A stretch of DNA of 64,000 nt from Solirubrobacter ginsenosidimutans (GTDB lineage Bacteria; Actinomycetota; Thermoleophilia; Solirubrobacterales; Solirubrobacteraceae): positions 62,001 to 126,000 of the forward strand of contig NZ_JAPDOD010000003.1 of the NCBI RefSeq assembly GCF_027587205.1, written 5' to 3'. The notes beneath the pieces were generated by a model that made no database searches, was not told the origin of the DNA, and saw only the letters and a program-made list of their open reading frames with translations. A program made the position numbers and the translations under genes. Within the stretch, counting starts at the first letter, position 1. Each line of letters begins with the position of its first letter. Of this stretch, positions 24,371 to 32,835 are shown piece by piece.

Positions 24371-25853
24371 CGGGGGAGCGCACGCGGCGCCGCCCGGATA
24401 TCTCGGGGCCGAGGCGCGCGTGCGCAGCGGGCCGGCGCCCGAGCTCGTCGCCGCCGGCTACGAGCTCGAGCTCGCCGACGCGCCGCTGCTGCATCGCGGC
24501 CTCGGGCTCGCGGATCTGGCGCACGTGATCGCGCTCGCGGAGGGCGGCGCCATTTCATCCGACGATGCCCGCGCGCTCCTAGGCGCCCTCCTCGAGCTGC
24601 ACGACGGCGAGCCCGAGATCGACGACCCGCGCTACGGCGATCTCGCCAACGTCCGCGAGCGCACGCTCGAACAGCGCGCCGGCAGTGCCGCGGGCTGGTT
24701 GAACGCGGGCCGGCCGCGGCGCGAAGCGGGGCGAGTCGCGTTCCGGATCGCGCTGCGCGAGCGACTCCTCGACCTCGAGGCGGCGACATTGCGCTTCGCG
24801 GCCGCGCTGGTCGCCCTCGCCGAGCGCGAGCGCGACACGCCGATGCCGGACTACACCTACCTGCAGGTCGCCCAGCCGACGACGGTCGGGCACTGGGTGC
24901 TGTCGTTTGCGCAGCCCGCCTTGCGCGATGCCGACCGCCTCGCGCGGGACTTCGCCGCGGCCAACCTCAGCCCGGCCGGCGCGGGCGGCGTCAACGGCTC
25001 GCGCTTCCCGCTCGATCGCGAGCGCCTCGCGGGCCTGCTCGGCTTCAGCGCGCCGATCGAGCACACCCGCGACGCGATGTGGCAGACGGATCCGCTGACC
25101 GAGGCCGCGTGGCACGCGGCGACCGCGGCGATGGGCGCGAGTCGCTTCGCCGAGGACCTCGAGATCTATGGCAGCGACGAGTTCGCGCTCCTGGCGATCG
25201 ACGACGCGTTCTGCCGGGCGAGCGCGCTGATGCCACAGAAGCGCAACCCGTACGCGCTCGTCGTCATCCGCGGCGGCGCGGGCACGCTGCTCGGCCGCGC
25301 CACCGGCGTCCTCGCCACGCAGCACACGCCGTCCGGCCGGACCGACAACCTGCTGTACGCGTACGGCGAGGTGTGCGGCGCCGTCGAGCTGGCGCGGCGG
25401 GTGGTCGACCTCACCGCGGCAGTGACCGAGACCCTGCGCGTCGACCGCGAGGCCTGTGCGCGCGCCCTCGACGCGAGCGCGGCGCTGGCGGCCGACGTCG
25501 CGGAGGTCCTCAGCCTCGAGTGCGGGCTGGACTATCGGTCCGCCTATCGCGTGGTCGGGCGCGCGGTCGCCGACGGGGCGCTGGACGCGAGTGGCATCGA
25601 GCGAGCCGCGCGCGACGTGCTCGGCCGTCCCGTGACGATCGACGCGGCCACGCTCGAACGAGCGCTCGACCCGGCGCAGGCGCTCGCGGCGCGGGTCGTC
25701 ACCGGCGGCGCGGCACCGGCGCCGATGTCAGCGATGCTCGCCGGAGCGCATGCGGCCGTCGAAGCCGCGACCGCGCAGGTGGCGCGGGACCGCGACGCGA
25801 TCACCCGTGCCGAAGCCGCGCTCGTCGCGCAGGCGCGGGCGCAGGCGCGCTGA
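24357..25853 (+). CDS. Argininosuccinate lyase-like enzyme
   Basis: 498 residues, similar to argininosuccinate lyase in length and motifs: YTYLQVAQPTTVGHW (catalytic His region shifted to Gln), the SPAGAGGVNGSRFPLDR segment typical of ASL (SPLGAGAL in true ASL), and the signature ASALMPQKRNPYALV. Departures from ASL (TVGHW, GVNGSRF) suggest another substrate, perhaps a carbamoyl or ureido compound. The start ATG lies in an ATGA overlap with a short repeat ORF. It is the last gene of the right arm; no argG or other arginine genes are nearby. Confidence 0.82.
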   Translation: MTARRGGAHAAPPGYLGAEARVRSGPAPELVAAGYELELADAPLLHRGLGLADLAHVIALAEGGAISSDDARALLGALLELHDGEPEIDDPRYGDLANVRERTLEQRAGSAAGWLNAGRPRREAGRVAFRIALRERLLDLEAATLRFAAALVALAERERDTPMPDYTYLQVAQPTTVGHWVLSFAQPALRDADRLARDFAAANLSPAGAGGVNGSRFPLDRERLAGLLGFSAPIEHTRDAMWQTDPLTEAAWHAATAAMGASRFAEDLEIYGSDEFALLAIDDAFCRASALMPQKRNPYALVVIRGGAGTLLGRATGVLATQHTPSGRTDNLLYAYGEVCGAVELARRVVDLTAAVTETLRVDREACARALDASAALAADVAEVLSLECGLDYRSAYRVVGRAVADGALDASGIERAARDVLGRPVTIDAATLERALDPAQALAARVVTGGAAPAPMSAMLAGAHAAVEAATAQVARDRDAITRAEAALVAQARAQAR

Positions 25854-25895
25854 CACCACGTTCGTCGCGCAGGCCGGCGTGGGCGAGCCCCGCGG

Positions 25896-26717
25896 TCAGG
25901 TGCTCGCGCGCTGAGGCAACAGGTCGAGCGTGTCGAAGCGCAGGCCGCGGCGGAGCGTCTCGAGCGCGATCACGTCGTCGGTGCCGATGTTGCCGAGGTT
26001 GACGTTGGGCCCCACGCGACGCAGCAGCCACGCCTGCTGCGCGCGCTGCGGGGCCTCGAAGATCACCGTCTCCTGGCCGACGGCGTGCAGGATCGCGTCG
26101 ACCAGTTCGCCGTGCACCGCGCCCGTCTCGTCGAACAGGCCGACCGTCCCGCTCTCGCGCCCTTCGGCGATCACGAGCGCGGCCCCGGCCGCCAGGTCGC
26201 TGAGCATCTCCGCACACCAGTCGCCGGCCACCGCCTCGCCGGTCTTGCTGCCGACCTCGGCGATCACGGTGAACTCGCGCGCCAGCTCGGCGATCAGCTC
26301 CGCCTTGCGCTCGCGCGCCAGCGGCAACGAGCCGTTGGACACCTCGACGCAGTCCATCCCGAGCTCCCGCAGCCACTCGACGTAGCCGTCGATGCGACCC
26401 TGGTGGGCGGCGATCTCCAGCAGCGTGCCGCCGGGGCAGATCGCGATCCCGGCGTCACGGCAGATCGCGACCTTGTCCGCGACCGCGCCGCTGACGTAGG
26501 CCGTTCCCCAACCGAGCTTGATCATGTCGATGTGCTCGCCCGCCGTCACGAGCAGCGACTCGAGCGCGAGCGGCGAGAGGCCGCGATCGATCACGTGCGT
26601 GATCCCTGCACGGCGCGGCTTGAGCGTGCGCTCGGGCAGATCCAGGAACGTCGGCACCGGGCGGCGTGGCACGTGCGGCGGACCCACTCCGTCGAGTCGC
26701 AGCGTGCGGTCGTCCAC
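25896..26717 (-). CDS. comA: Phosphosulfolactate synthase (ComA family)
   Basis: 273 residues from a GTG at 26715-26717. ComA family traits: FLDLPERTLKPRRAGITHVIDRGLS at the start (read in pieces), DMIKLGWGTAYVS, GMDCVEVSNGSLPL, FTVIAEVGSKTG and a terminal NLGNIGTDDVIALETLR. It joins phosphoenolpyruvate and sulfite to give phosphosulfolactate, the first step of coenzyme M synthesis in methanogens and of sulfolactate formation in some bacteria. No ComB or ComC gene is adjacent. It lies 31 bp downstream of the WS/DGAT gene on the same strand, so they may be co-transcribed. Confidence 0.87.
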   Translation of the reverse strand: MDDRTLRLDGVGPPHVPRRPVPTFLDLPERTLKPRRAGITHVIDRGLSPLALESLLVTAGEHIDMIKLGWGTAYVSGAVADKVAICRDAGIAICPGGTLLEIAAHQGRIDGYVEWLRELGMDCVEVSNGSLPLARERKAELIAELAREFTVIAEVGSKTGEAVAGDWCAEMLSDLAAGAALVIAEGRESGTVGLFDETGAVHGELVDAILHAVGQETVIFEAPQRAQQAWLLRRVGPNVNLGNIGTDDVIALETLRRGLRFDTLDLLPQRAST

Positions 26718-26748
26718 GGCATTGATGATAGGCCGCGCAGGGCGCGTC

Positions 26749-28221
26749 CTATCTGCGCGTCTTGCCGATTTCCTCCAGCTCGGTCAACGCGTGGGCGGCG
26801 CCTTCCAGGAACGCCCAAGCGTCGTCGATCTGCTCGCGGTCGCCCACGATCCCGAAGTCGACGCGGTCCTTGTAGGAGACGACGGTGATGTTCAGCCCGA
26901 CGCCGTCGACGATCACGCTGACCGGGAAGTTGGAGACCATCTCGGCGCCCGCGCAGTAGAGCGAGGTCCGCGGCCCGGGGACGTTGGAGATCACGAGGTT
27001 CAGCGGCGGGCGGGTCCGGCTGAGGATGTCGACCGTGTTGCGCGCGGCCAGCGAAGCGACCGCGGGCGGGATGAACGCGGTCGCGTCGGTCAGCAGCGAG
27101 GCGGGCAGCGCGCTGTGGCGCTCCTTCGCGCTGCGCAGGTACTCGTGGGTGCGGCGCAGGCGCTCCGCCGGGTCCGGCTCGTTGGTCGGGATGGGCACGA
27201 TCATCATCGAGATCCGGTTGCCCCACGCGCCGCGCTCGTCGCGCTTGCGGACCGACATCGGGATCAGCGCCACGAGCGGGTCCTCGGGCAGCGCGTCGCG
27301 CTCGATCAGCCAATCGCGTACCGCGCCCGCGCAGAGCGTCACCACGACGTCGTTGACCGTCGTCCCGAACTCGCGCCGCACCTGCCGGACCGAGTCCAGC
27401 GAGAGCGAGCCGAACGCGAAGCGCCGGTGCGCCGAGACGGGACCGTTGAACGGCGTCTTCGGCGGGCGCGCCTTGGTCACTTCCAGGACCCCGGCGCTCT
27501 CGTCGGCGCCGAACGTGCGCCGCACGGCCGAGTAGACGTGCGACAGCGTCGGCACGCCGGGTAGCGCGTTGGCGCCCGGGAGGTCGGTGAAGCCGGCGAT
27601 GGTGGTCGGCAGCGAGCGGAGCGCTCTCAGCGGCTGGCGAGGGATGCCGCGCAGACCGCGGGCGAGCATGTCCCGGTCGCGCGGGAGCGGCGGCGCGGGC
27701 CGCGTCTTGGCGGGCTTGGGCTCGACGTACCGCCCGGTCGGCTCCGGGTCCAGCAGCACGGCCATGATCTCGTTGCCGGAGATCCCGTCCACGACCGAGT
27801 GATGGATCTTGGTCAGCAGCGCGACGCGCCCGCCCTCGAGGCCGTGGATGACGTAGAGCTCCCACAGCGGGCGGCCCCGGTCGAGCGGGCGGCCGAACAC
27901 CCGCTGCACCGTCTCGGCGAGCTGCCGGTCGTCGCCGGGCGCGGGGATCGCCGTCTCACGAATGTGGAACTCCAGGTCGAAGTCGGGATCGTCGACCCAG
28001 TACGGAAGATCGAGCCCGAGCGGGACCTGCACCAGCCGCCACCGCAGCGGCGGCAGCAGATGCAACCGGTCCTCGAGGAGCTGCTTGACCTCGGCGCCGC
28101 CGAGTTTTCCGCCGGGAGCGGTCGTCGGGTCATAGATCCCGAGGAACGCCACGTGCCCGTAGATCCGCGCCGATTCGACGTTGAGGAACTGCGCGTCGAG
28201 CGTGCTCAGCTGCCGCATCAC
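26749..28221 (-). CDS. Wax ester synthase/diacylglycerol acyltransferase (WS/DGAT)
   Basis: 490 residues, the normal length. The catalytic HHxxxDG motif is H140-H141-SVVDG (TKIHHSVVDGIS); the N-terminal PLDRGRPLWELYVIHGLEGG and C-terminal NLVISNVPGPRTSLYCAGAE blocks are also family hallmarks. It transfers acyl groups from acyl-CoA to diacylglycerol or fatty alcohol at the membrane to form storage lipid. The storage role fits a nitrogen-limited lifestyle, in line with the nearby starvation island (inference). Confidence 0.93.
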   Translation of the reverse strand: MMRQLSTLDAQFLNVESARIYGHVAFLGIYDPTTAPGGKLGGAEVKQLLEDRLHLLPPLRWRLVQVPLGLDLPYWVDDPDFDLEFHIRETAIPAPGDDRQLAETVQRVFGRPLDRGRPLWELYVIHGLEGGRVALLTKIHHSVVDGISGNEIMAVLLDPEPTGRYVEPKPAKTRPAPPLPRDRDMLARGLRGIPRQPLRALRSLPTTIAGFTDLPGANALPGVPTLSHVYSAVRRTFGADESAGVLEVTKARPPKTPFNGPVSAHRRFAFGSLSLDSVRQVRREFGTTVNDVVVTLCAGAVRDWLIERDALPEDPLVALIPMSVRKRDERGAWGNRISMMIVPIPTNEPDPAERLRRTHEYLRSAKERHSALPASLLTDATAFIPPAVASLAARNTVDILSRTRPPLNLVISNVPGPRTSLYCAGAEMVSNFPVSVIVDGVGLNITVVSYKDRVDFGIVGDREQIDDAWAFLEGAAHALTELEEIGKTRR

Positions 28222-28241
28222 CCGCAGCTTCGCAGGTCACT

Positions 28242-28516
28242 TCATGCGCAGGCGCCAGCCTTCTTGGCACCGGGCGGCAGGCAGAGATAGCGGCTGAGCG
28301 GCGCCCTGTGCGAGCGGATCGTGAAGCGCGCGATCTTCGCGATCGCGTTCGGCGCCAGGATCCTGACCTCGAGCACCGCGCCGACCCGGAACCTGGCGTG
28401 GGTGAAGTGCCGCTTGCGCAGGTCGACGTCGCCGGCTAGGTCTGGGCGTGGGCGGGCGAGGCGAACCAGAGCGCGCCAACCACGGCCAGCAATGATCCGA
28501 AGACGGGTCGTTGCAC
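28242..28516 (-). pseudogene. Frameshifted remnant of a small secreted protein
   Basis: From GTG 28516 the frame gives a clean signal peptide (FGSLLAVVGALWFASPAHA) and stops at 28436-28438 right after AHAQT. Shifted by one base, an open frame runs from about 28450 to TGA 28242 and encodes VLEVRILAPNAIAKIARF followed by LCLPPGAKKAGACA, a tail of the kind seen at the end of many secreted proteins in this bacterial group. One indel would join them. The second frame has no start codon. Best read as a decayed gene, with loss of any middle domain. Confidence 0.5.
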
Positions 28517-28528
28517 GAAGAAGGAGGT

Positions 28529-29773
28529 GTGAAGATCGCGATCGTCGGAGCCGGCATTTCCGGGCTCGCCACCGCCCACCTCCTCCAGCAGCGGCACGAG
28601 ATCACCGTGTTCGAAGCGGGTGCGACGGCGGGCGGGCACGCGAACACCGTCCGCGTCGACACCGAGGACGCGACGCATCACGTCGACACCGGGTTCATCG
28701 TCTTCAACGACCGCAACTACCCGAACTTCGAGCGGCTGCTGAGCCGGCTCGGGGTCGCGTCGCAGCCGTCGGACATGAGCTTCGGGGTCTCCGACGGCGG
28801 CGACTTCGAGTACAACGGCTCGTCGCCCAACGGGTTGTTCGCCAAGCGCGCGCACCTCGTGACGCCGTGGTTTCACCGGATGATGGCGGACCTCGTGCGC
28901 TTCAACGGGCACGCGAAGACGCTGCTCGCGCAGGGCGGCGAAGGTCCGTCGCTGGGCCACTGGCTGGATGCCGGCGGGTACTCGCGGGCGTTCGTCGAGC
29001 GGCTGATCGTGCCGCAGGCGTCGGCGGTGTGGTCCGCCGACCCGCGCCAGATGTGGACGTTCCCGGCGCGCTTCCTGGTCGAGTTCTTCGCCAACCACGG
29101 GATGCTGGGGTTCGCGAAGCGGCCGCAGTGGAAGACGGTCGTCGGCGGCTCGCGGACCTATGTCGACGCGATCACGCGACCGTTCGCCGCCCGGATGCGC
29201 CTCGACACGCCGGTCACCGCGATCGAGCGCGACGGGGACGGCGTGTCGATCACCCCGCGCGGCGGCCAGGCCGAGCGCTTCGACGAGGTCGTGCTCGCGA
29301 CCCACTCCGACCAGGCGTTGCGGATGCTCGGCGCCGAGGCGACCGACCGCGAGCACGAGATCCTCGGCGCGATCCCCTACCAGCCCAACGAGGCGGTCCT
29401 GCACACCGACCGCGCGTTGTTGCCGCGACGCCGGCGGGCGTGGGCGAGCTGGAACTACCACCTGCTCCCGGAGCCGACCGGGCTGACCACGGTCACCTAC
29501 CACATGAACCGCCTGCAGGCACTGAGCGCGGACCGCGAGTTCTGCGTGACGCTGAACCGCGCGGAGGCGATCGATCCGGCGAAGGTCCTGCGCACGATTC
29601 AGTACGCGCACCCGGTCTTCACGCCCGAAGGCGCCGTGGCGCAGAAACGCCACCACGAGATCAGCGGCCGCAACCGCACCCACTTCGCCGGCGCGTACTG
29701 GCACTGGGGCTTTCACGAGGACGGCGTCGCGAGCGCGGTCAAGGTCGCCGAGCGCTTCGGGGCGCGCCTGTGA
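28529..29773 (+). CDS. FAD-dependent oxidoreductase (flavin amine oxidase-like, lipid operon)
   Basis: 414 residues if GTG 28529 is the start. AAGGAGG at 28521-28527 is very close to it, so a TTG at 28511 or a weaker GAAG pairing is possible. VKIAIVGAGISGLATAH is the FAD Rossmann motif, with FEAGATAGGHANTV next; FAGAYWHWGFHEDGV near the end contacts FAD. This flavoprotein, DUF1365 and a cyclopropane-synthase-like methyltransferase form a conserved trio across bacteria, linked to modification of unsaturated membrane lipids. It overlaps the DUF1365 gene by 4 bases. Confidence 0.87.
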   Translation: MKIAIVGAGISGLATAHLLQQRHEITVFEAGATAGGHANTVRVDTEDATHHVDTGFIVFNDRNYPNFERLLSRLGVASQPSDMSFGVSDGGDFEYNGSSPNGLFAKRAHLVTPWFHRMMADLVRFNGHAKTLLAQGGEGPSLGHWLDAGGYSRAFVERLIVPQASAVWSADPRQMWTFPARFLVEFFANHGMLGFAKRPQWKTVVGGSRTYVDAITRPFAARMRLDTPVTAIERDGDGVSITPRGGQAERFDEVVLATHSDQALRMLGAEATDREHEILGAIPYQPNEAVLHTDRALLPRRRRAWASWNYHLLPEPTGLTTVTYHMNRLQALSADREFCVTLNRAEAIDPAKVLRTIQYAHPVFTPEGAVAQKRHHEISGRNRTHFAGAYWHWGFHEDGVASAVKVAERFGARL

Positions 29774-30357
29774 CGGCGACCATGTACGCGGGGACGATCC
29801 GCCACCGGCGCTTCGCCGTCCGCTCGCACGAGTTCCGCCACCGGATCGCGTTCGCCTACCTCGACCTGGACGCTCTACCGGTGCGCTTCGGGGTCCCGGA
29901 GCCGATCGCGTCCGTGAAGCTGCTCACGATGCCGCGCTCACTCGGCGTCGGCTTCAACCCCGTGTCCTTCTACTACTGCTTCGACGACGGCGGCGAGTTG
30001 ACGCACCTCGTGGCGGAGGTCACCAACACACCCTGGGGAGAACGGCACGCCTACGTGCTGCCACAGGGCAAGGGATCGCCGGAGAAGGCCTTCCACGTCT
30101 CGCCGTTCATGGGCATGGACCACGAGTACGAGGTCCGTGCCACGGCGCCCGGCGAGACGCTCTCGGTCCACATCGCCAGCCACCGGGCGGGCGAGCTCGC
30201 CTTCGACGCCACGCTCAACCTGCGGCGCCGTCCGTACCGCCGATCCCGGCTCCTCGGCGCGTCCGTCCGCACGCTGCTCCTGATCTACGCGCATGCGATC
30301 GCCCTGAAGCTCAAGGGCGCGCCCTACTTCCCTCATCCTCGACCGGAGGCCTCTTGA
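29770..30357 (+). CDS. DUF1365 protein
   Basis: 195 residues from GTG 29770 (GTGA overlap; ATG 29782 is an alternative). Typical of DUF1365: MYAGTIRHRRFAVRSHEFRH, LTMPRSLGVGFNPVSFYYCF, EVTNTPWGERHAYVLP and KAFHVSPFMGMDHEYEV. Biochemical role unknown; always beside FAD oxidoreductase and CFA-synthase-like genes, so a part of a fatty-acid modification pathway. Soluble, no signal peptide. Confidence 0.88.
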   Translation: MTATMYAGTIRHRRFAVRSHEFRHRIAFAYLDLDALPVRFGVPEPIASVKLLTMPRSLGVGFNPVSFYYCFDDGGELTHLVAEVTNTPWGERHAYVLPQGKGSPEKAFHVSPFMGMDHEYEVRATAPGETLSVHIASHRAGELAFDATLNLRRRPYRRSRLLGASVRTLLLIYAHAIALKLKGAPYFPHPRPEAS

Positions 30358-31589
30358 TCCACCACGTCGCCCGCGGCCTCGTCTGCGCTCTGCTGGAGCG
30401 CATCGAGTCCGGACAACTCACGCTCGTCGAGAACGGCATCCGGCGCGTCTTCGGCTCCGGGTCGCCGCAGGCCACCGTCGTCATCCGCGACCCGCGCGCG
30501 TTCATCGCGCTGCGGCGGGGCGGGAAGGGGCTCGCCGAGTCCTACGTCGACGGCTGGTGGGACTCGCCGGACGTGACCGCGGTGATCGAGGTCGCCGCGC
30601 GCAACCTCGACGGCATCGATGCGTTCCGCCGCCGGATCACGCCGGTCCGCGAGCCCTACCAGCGCGCGAAGACCTTCCTGCGGCGCAACACGCCGGTGCG
30701 CTCGCGCGAGGACATCGCCGCCCACTACGACCTCGGCAACGACCTCTTCGAGCTGATGCTCGACGAGACGATGATGTACTCGAGCGCGATCTTCGAGCGC
30801 CGTGACATGACGCTCGCCGACGCGTCGCGGGCGAAGCTGGAACGGATCTGCGAGAAGCTCGACCTGCAACCGTCCGACCACGTGCTCGAGATCGGGACCG
30901 GGTGGGGCGGGTTCGCGCTGCACGCGGCGCAGACCCGCGGCTGCCGCGTGACCACGACGACCTTGTCGCGCGAGCAGCGCGACCTGGCGCTGGAGCGGGT
31001 GCGCGAGGCCGGCATGGAGGACCGCGTCACGGTCCTGCTCGACGACTATCGCGAGCTGGAAGGCACCTACGACAAGCTCGTCTCGATCGAGATGATCGAG
31101 GCCGTCGGCTGGAAGGACTTCGGGACGTTCTTCGACCGCTGTGCTGGGTTGTTGCGGCCCGACGGCGTGATGGGACTGCAGGCGATCACGATCGACGACC
31201 GGCTCTACGAGGTCGAGAAGGCGCAGCGCTCGTTCATGAACTCGCTGATCTTCCCGAACGGCTGCCTGCCGTCGGTCGAGGTGATCGCGCGCAGCGTCGC
31301 GCGCAAGAGCGACCTGCGGATGGTCGACCTCGAGGACATCACGCCGCACTACGCGGAGACGCTGCGGCGCTGGCGGGCGAACGTCGAGGCGCACACCGCG
31401 CGGCTCGCGGACATGGGCTATGACGACCGCTTCCAGCGGCTCTGGCGCCTGTATCTGAGCTTCTGCGAGGCGGGCTTCACCGAGCGCCGGATCGGCAGCG
31501 TCCAGATCGTGCTCGCCAAGCCGCGCTGGCGCGGGCGCCTGGACACCGCCGAGGCGCTGACGGCGCCGTCGATGGTGGCGAGCCTGTGA
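30354..31589 (+). CDS. Cyclopropane-fatty-acyl-phospholipid synthase-like methyltransferase
   Basis: 411 residues from TTG 30354, supported by GGAGG at 30345-30349. An N-terminal lipid-binding domain is followed by IAAHYDLGNDLFELMLDETMMYSSAIFE (in pieces), SAM motif VLEIGTGWGGFALH and the C-terminal MGYDDRFQRLWRLYLSFCEAGF, all typical of CFA synthases. It uses SAM to methylenate or methylate double bonds of membrane phospholipids. With the upstream flavoprotein it may make a methyl-branched or furan-type fatty acid in place of a simple cyclopropane (inference from similar operons). Confidence 0.9.
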   Translation: MIHHVARGLVCALLERIESGQLTLVENGIRRVFGSGSPQATVVIRDPRAFIALRRGGKGLAESYVDGWWDSPDVTAVIEVAARNLDGIDAFRRRITPVREPYQRAKTFLRRNTPVRSREDIAAHYDLGNDLFELMLDETMMYSSAIFERRDMTLADASRAKLERICEKLDLQPSDHVLEIGTGWGGFALHAAQTRGCRVTTTTLSREQRDLALERVREAGMEDRVTVLLDDYRELEGTYDKLVSIEMIEAVGWKDFGTFFDRCAGLLRPDGVMGLQAITIDDRLYEVEKAQRSFMNSLIFPNGCLPSVEVIARSVARKSDLRMVDLEDITPHYAETLRRWRANVEAHTARLADMGYDDRFQRLWRLYLSFCEAGFTERRIGSVQIVLAKPRWRGRLDTAEALTAPSMVASL

Positions 31590-31945
31590 ACCGCGCCGCT
31601 GTCGCGGTCTTCGGGCTCCGCGTGGCCTACGGCGTCGCGCTGATCGCCGCGCCGGAGCGGATGGCGAAGTCCTGGCTCGGGCCCGTCGGCGACCCGGCCA
31701 AGGTCGCGCTGCGCGCCGTCGGCGGGCGCGAGATCGCGCTGCACGGCTTCGCCCTCGGCGCCGCGGCACGCGGCGCGCCCCTGCTTCCATGGTTGCTGAT
31801 GAGCATCGCGGGTGACCTCGGCGACATCGCCGCGACGTTCGCGGGGCGAGACGGCATCCCGGACGGAGCGGTGGGGAAGACCGCGGCTGTCGCGGGCGGG
31901 TCGGCCGCGTTGAGCGCCGCCGTCCTCGTGGCGGAGCGCGTTTGA
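31586..31945 (+). CDS. Small hydrophobic membrane protein
   Basis: 119 residues from GTG 31586 (GTGA overlap). About three to four hydrophobic stretches (VAVFGLRVAYGVALIAAP, LPWLLMSIAGDLGDIAATF, AAVAGGSAALSAAVLVA) predict an integral membrane protein; GGREIALHGFALGAAA suggests a DUF4267-like fold. Function unknown. Coupled on both sides to the lipid operon. Confidence 0.75.
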   Translation: MNRAAVAVFGLRVAYGVALIAAPERMAKSWLGPVGDPAKVALRAVGGREIALHGFALGAAARGAPLLPWLLMSIAGDLGDIAATFAGRDGIPDGAVGKTAAVAGGSAALSAAVLVAERV

Positions 31946-32835
31946 TCGCGCAACGCCGCGTGGGCGTGGGCGAGCCGCTCGTGCTCCTGCACGCCCTCGG
32001 CACCGACCGGCACATGTGGGACCCGGTGATCGATCGCCTCGCCGCCGAACGCGACGTGATCGCACTGGACATGCCCGGCTTCGGCGCGTCGCCGACGATC
32101 GCCGAGTTGGCACGCCGCGGCCTGGCCGCGTCCGAGCGCCCAGCCTCGCCGGCCGATCTCGCCGGCGTCGACCACGCGCGCCTCGCCGCGCTCGCCGCCG
32201 GCGGCGCCGTCTCGCCGGCCGACCTCGCGGCCGCGATTCACTCCCACCTCGTCGCCCTCGGCCTCGACCGCCCGCACGTGGCCGGCAACTCGCTCGGTGG
32301 GTGGGTGGCGCTCGAACTGGCGTTGGCCGGCCGCGCCCGGTCGGTGACGGCGATCGCGCCGGCGGGGCTGTGGGCGCAGCCACTCTCGCCCAAGCGCTCC
32401 GCCGCGCGGCGGCTCGCCCGCGCGCTGCGCCCCGCGCTGCCGGCGCTGCTCAAGAGCGGCCGCGGGCGCCGGATCGCGCTCGGCGGCACGATCGCCCATC
32501 CCGAGCGGATTCCCTACGCGGCCGCGCTGGCGCTCGTGCGCGCCTACGCCGACGCGCCCGGCTTCGACGCCGCCAACGCCGGCATGCGGGCGGGGCGCTT
32601 CACCGGCCTAGCCGAGATCGACGTCCCGCTCACGCTCGCGTGGCCCGAGCACGATCGGCTCGTCGCCCGGCCGAGCACCGTTCCCGCCGTCGCGCGTGAA
32701 TTTCGCCTCCGCGGGTGCGGCCACATGCCCACCTGGGACGACCCCGAGCAGGTCGCGCGCGTCCTGCTGGCGGGCAGCGCGCTTGCGCCATGCGACATTG
32801 AACTCGCCGCCGAGCAGGATCGCGATGCTCGCTAG
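31942..32835 (+). CDS. Alpha/beta-fold hydrolase
   Basis: 297 residues from TTG 31942 (TTGA overlap). Oxyanion strand LVLLHALGTDRHMWDP, nucleophile Ser in GNSLGGWVALELAL, acid in LAWPEHDRLV and catalytic His in GCGHMPTWDDPEQ. An insert of about 40 residues with SPADLA twice lies before the nucleophile. It is the last gene of the lipid operon and may be an esterase or lipase. Its final 228 bp run antisense to the end of the YihY gene; the part after the catalytic His (about 32730 on) looks non-essential. Confidence 0.85.
   Translation: MIAQRRVGVGEPLVLLHALGTDRHMWDPVIDRLAAERDVIALDMPGFGASPTIAELARRGLAASERPASPADLAGVDHARLAALAAGGAVSPADLAAAIHSHLVALGLDRPHVAGNSLGGWVALELALAGRARSVTAIAPAGLWAQPLSPKRSAARRLARALRPALPALLKSGRGRRIALGGTIAHPERIPYAAALALVRAYADAPGFDAANAGMRAGRFTGLAEIDVPLTLAWPEHDRLVARPSTVPAVAREFRLRGCGHMPTWDDPEQVARVLLAGSALAPCDIELAAEQDRDAR

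Noticed and set aside
24357..25853. Biosynthetic argininosuccinate lyase (argH)
   Set aside because: Active-site segments depart from ArgH and no arginine biosynthesis gene is nearby; the setting is catabolic.
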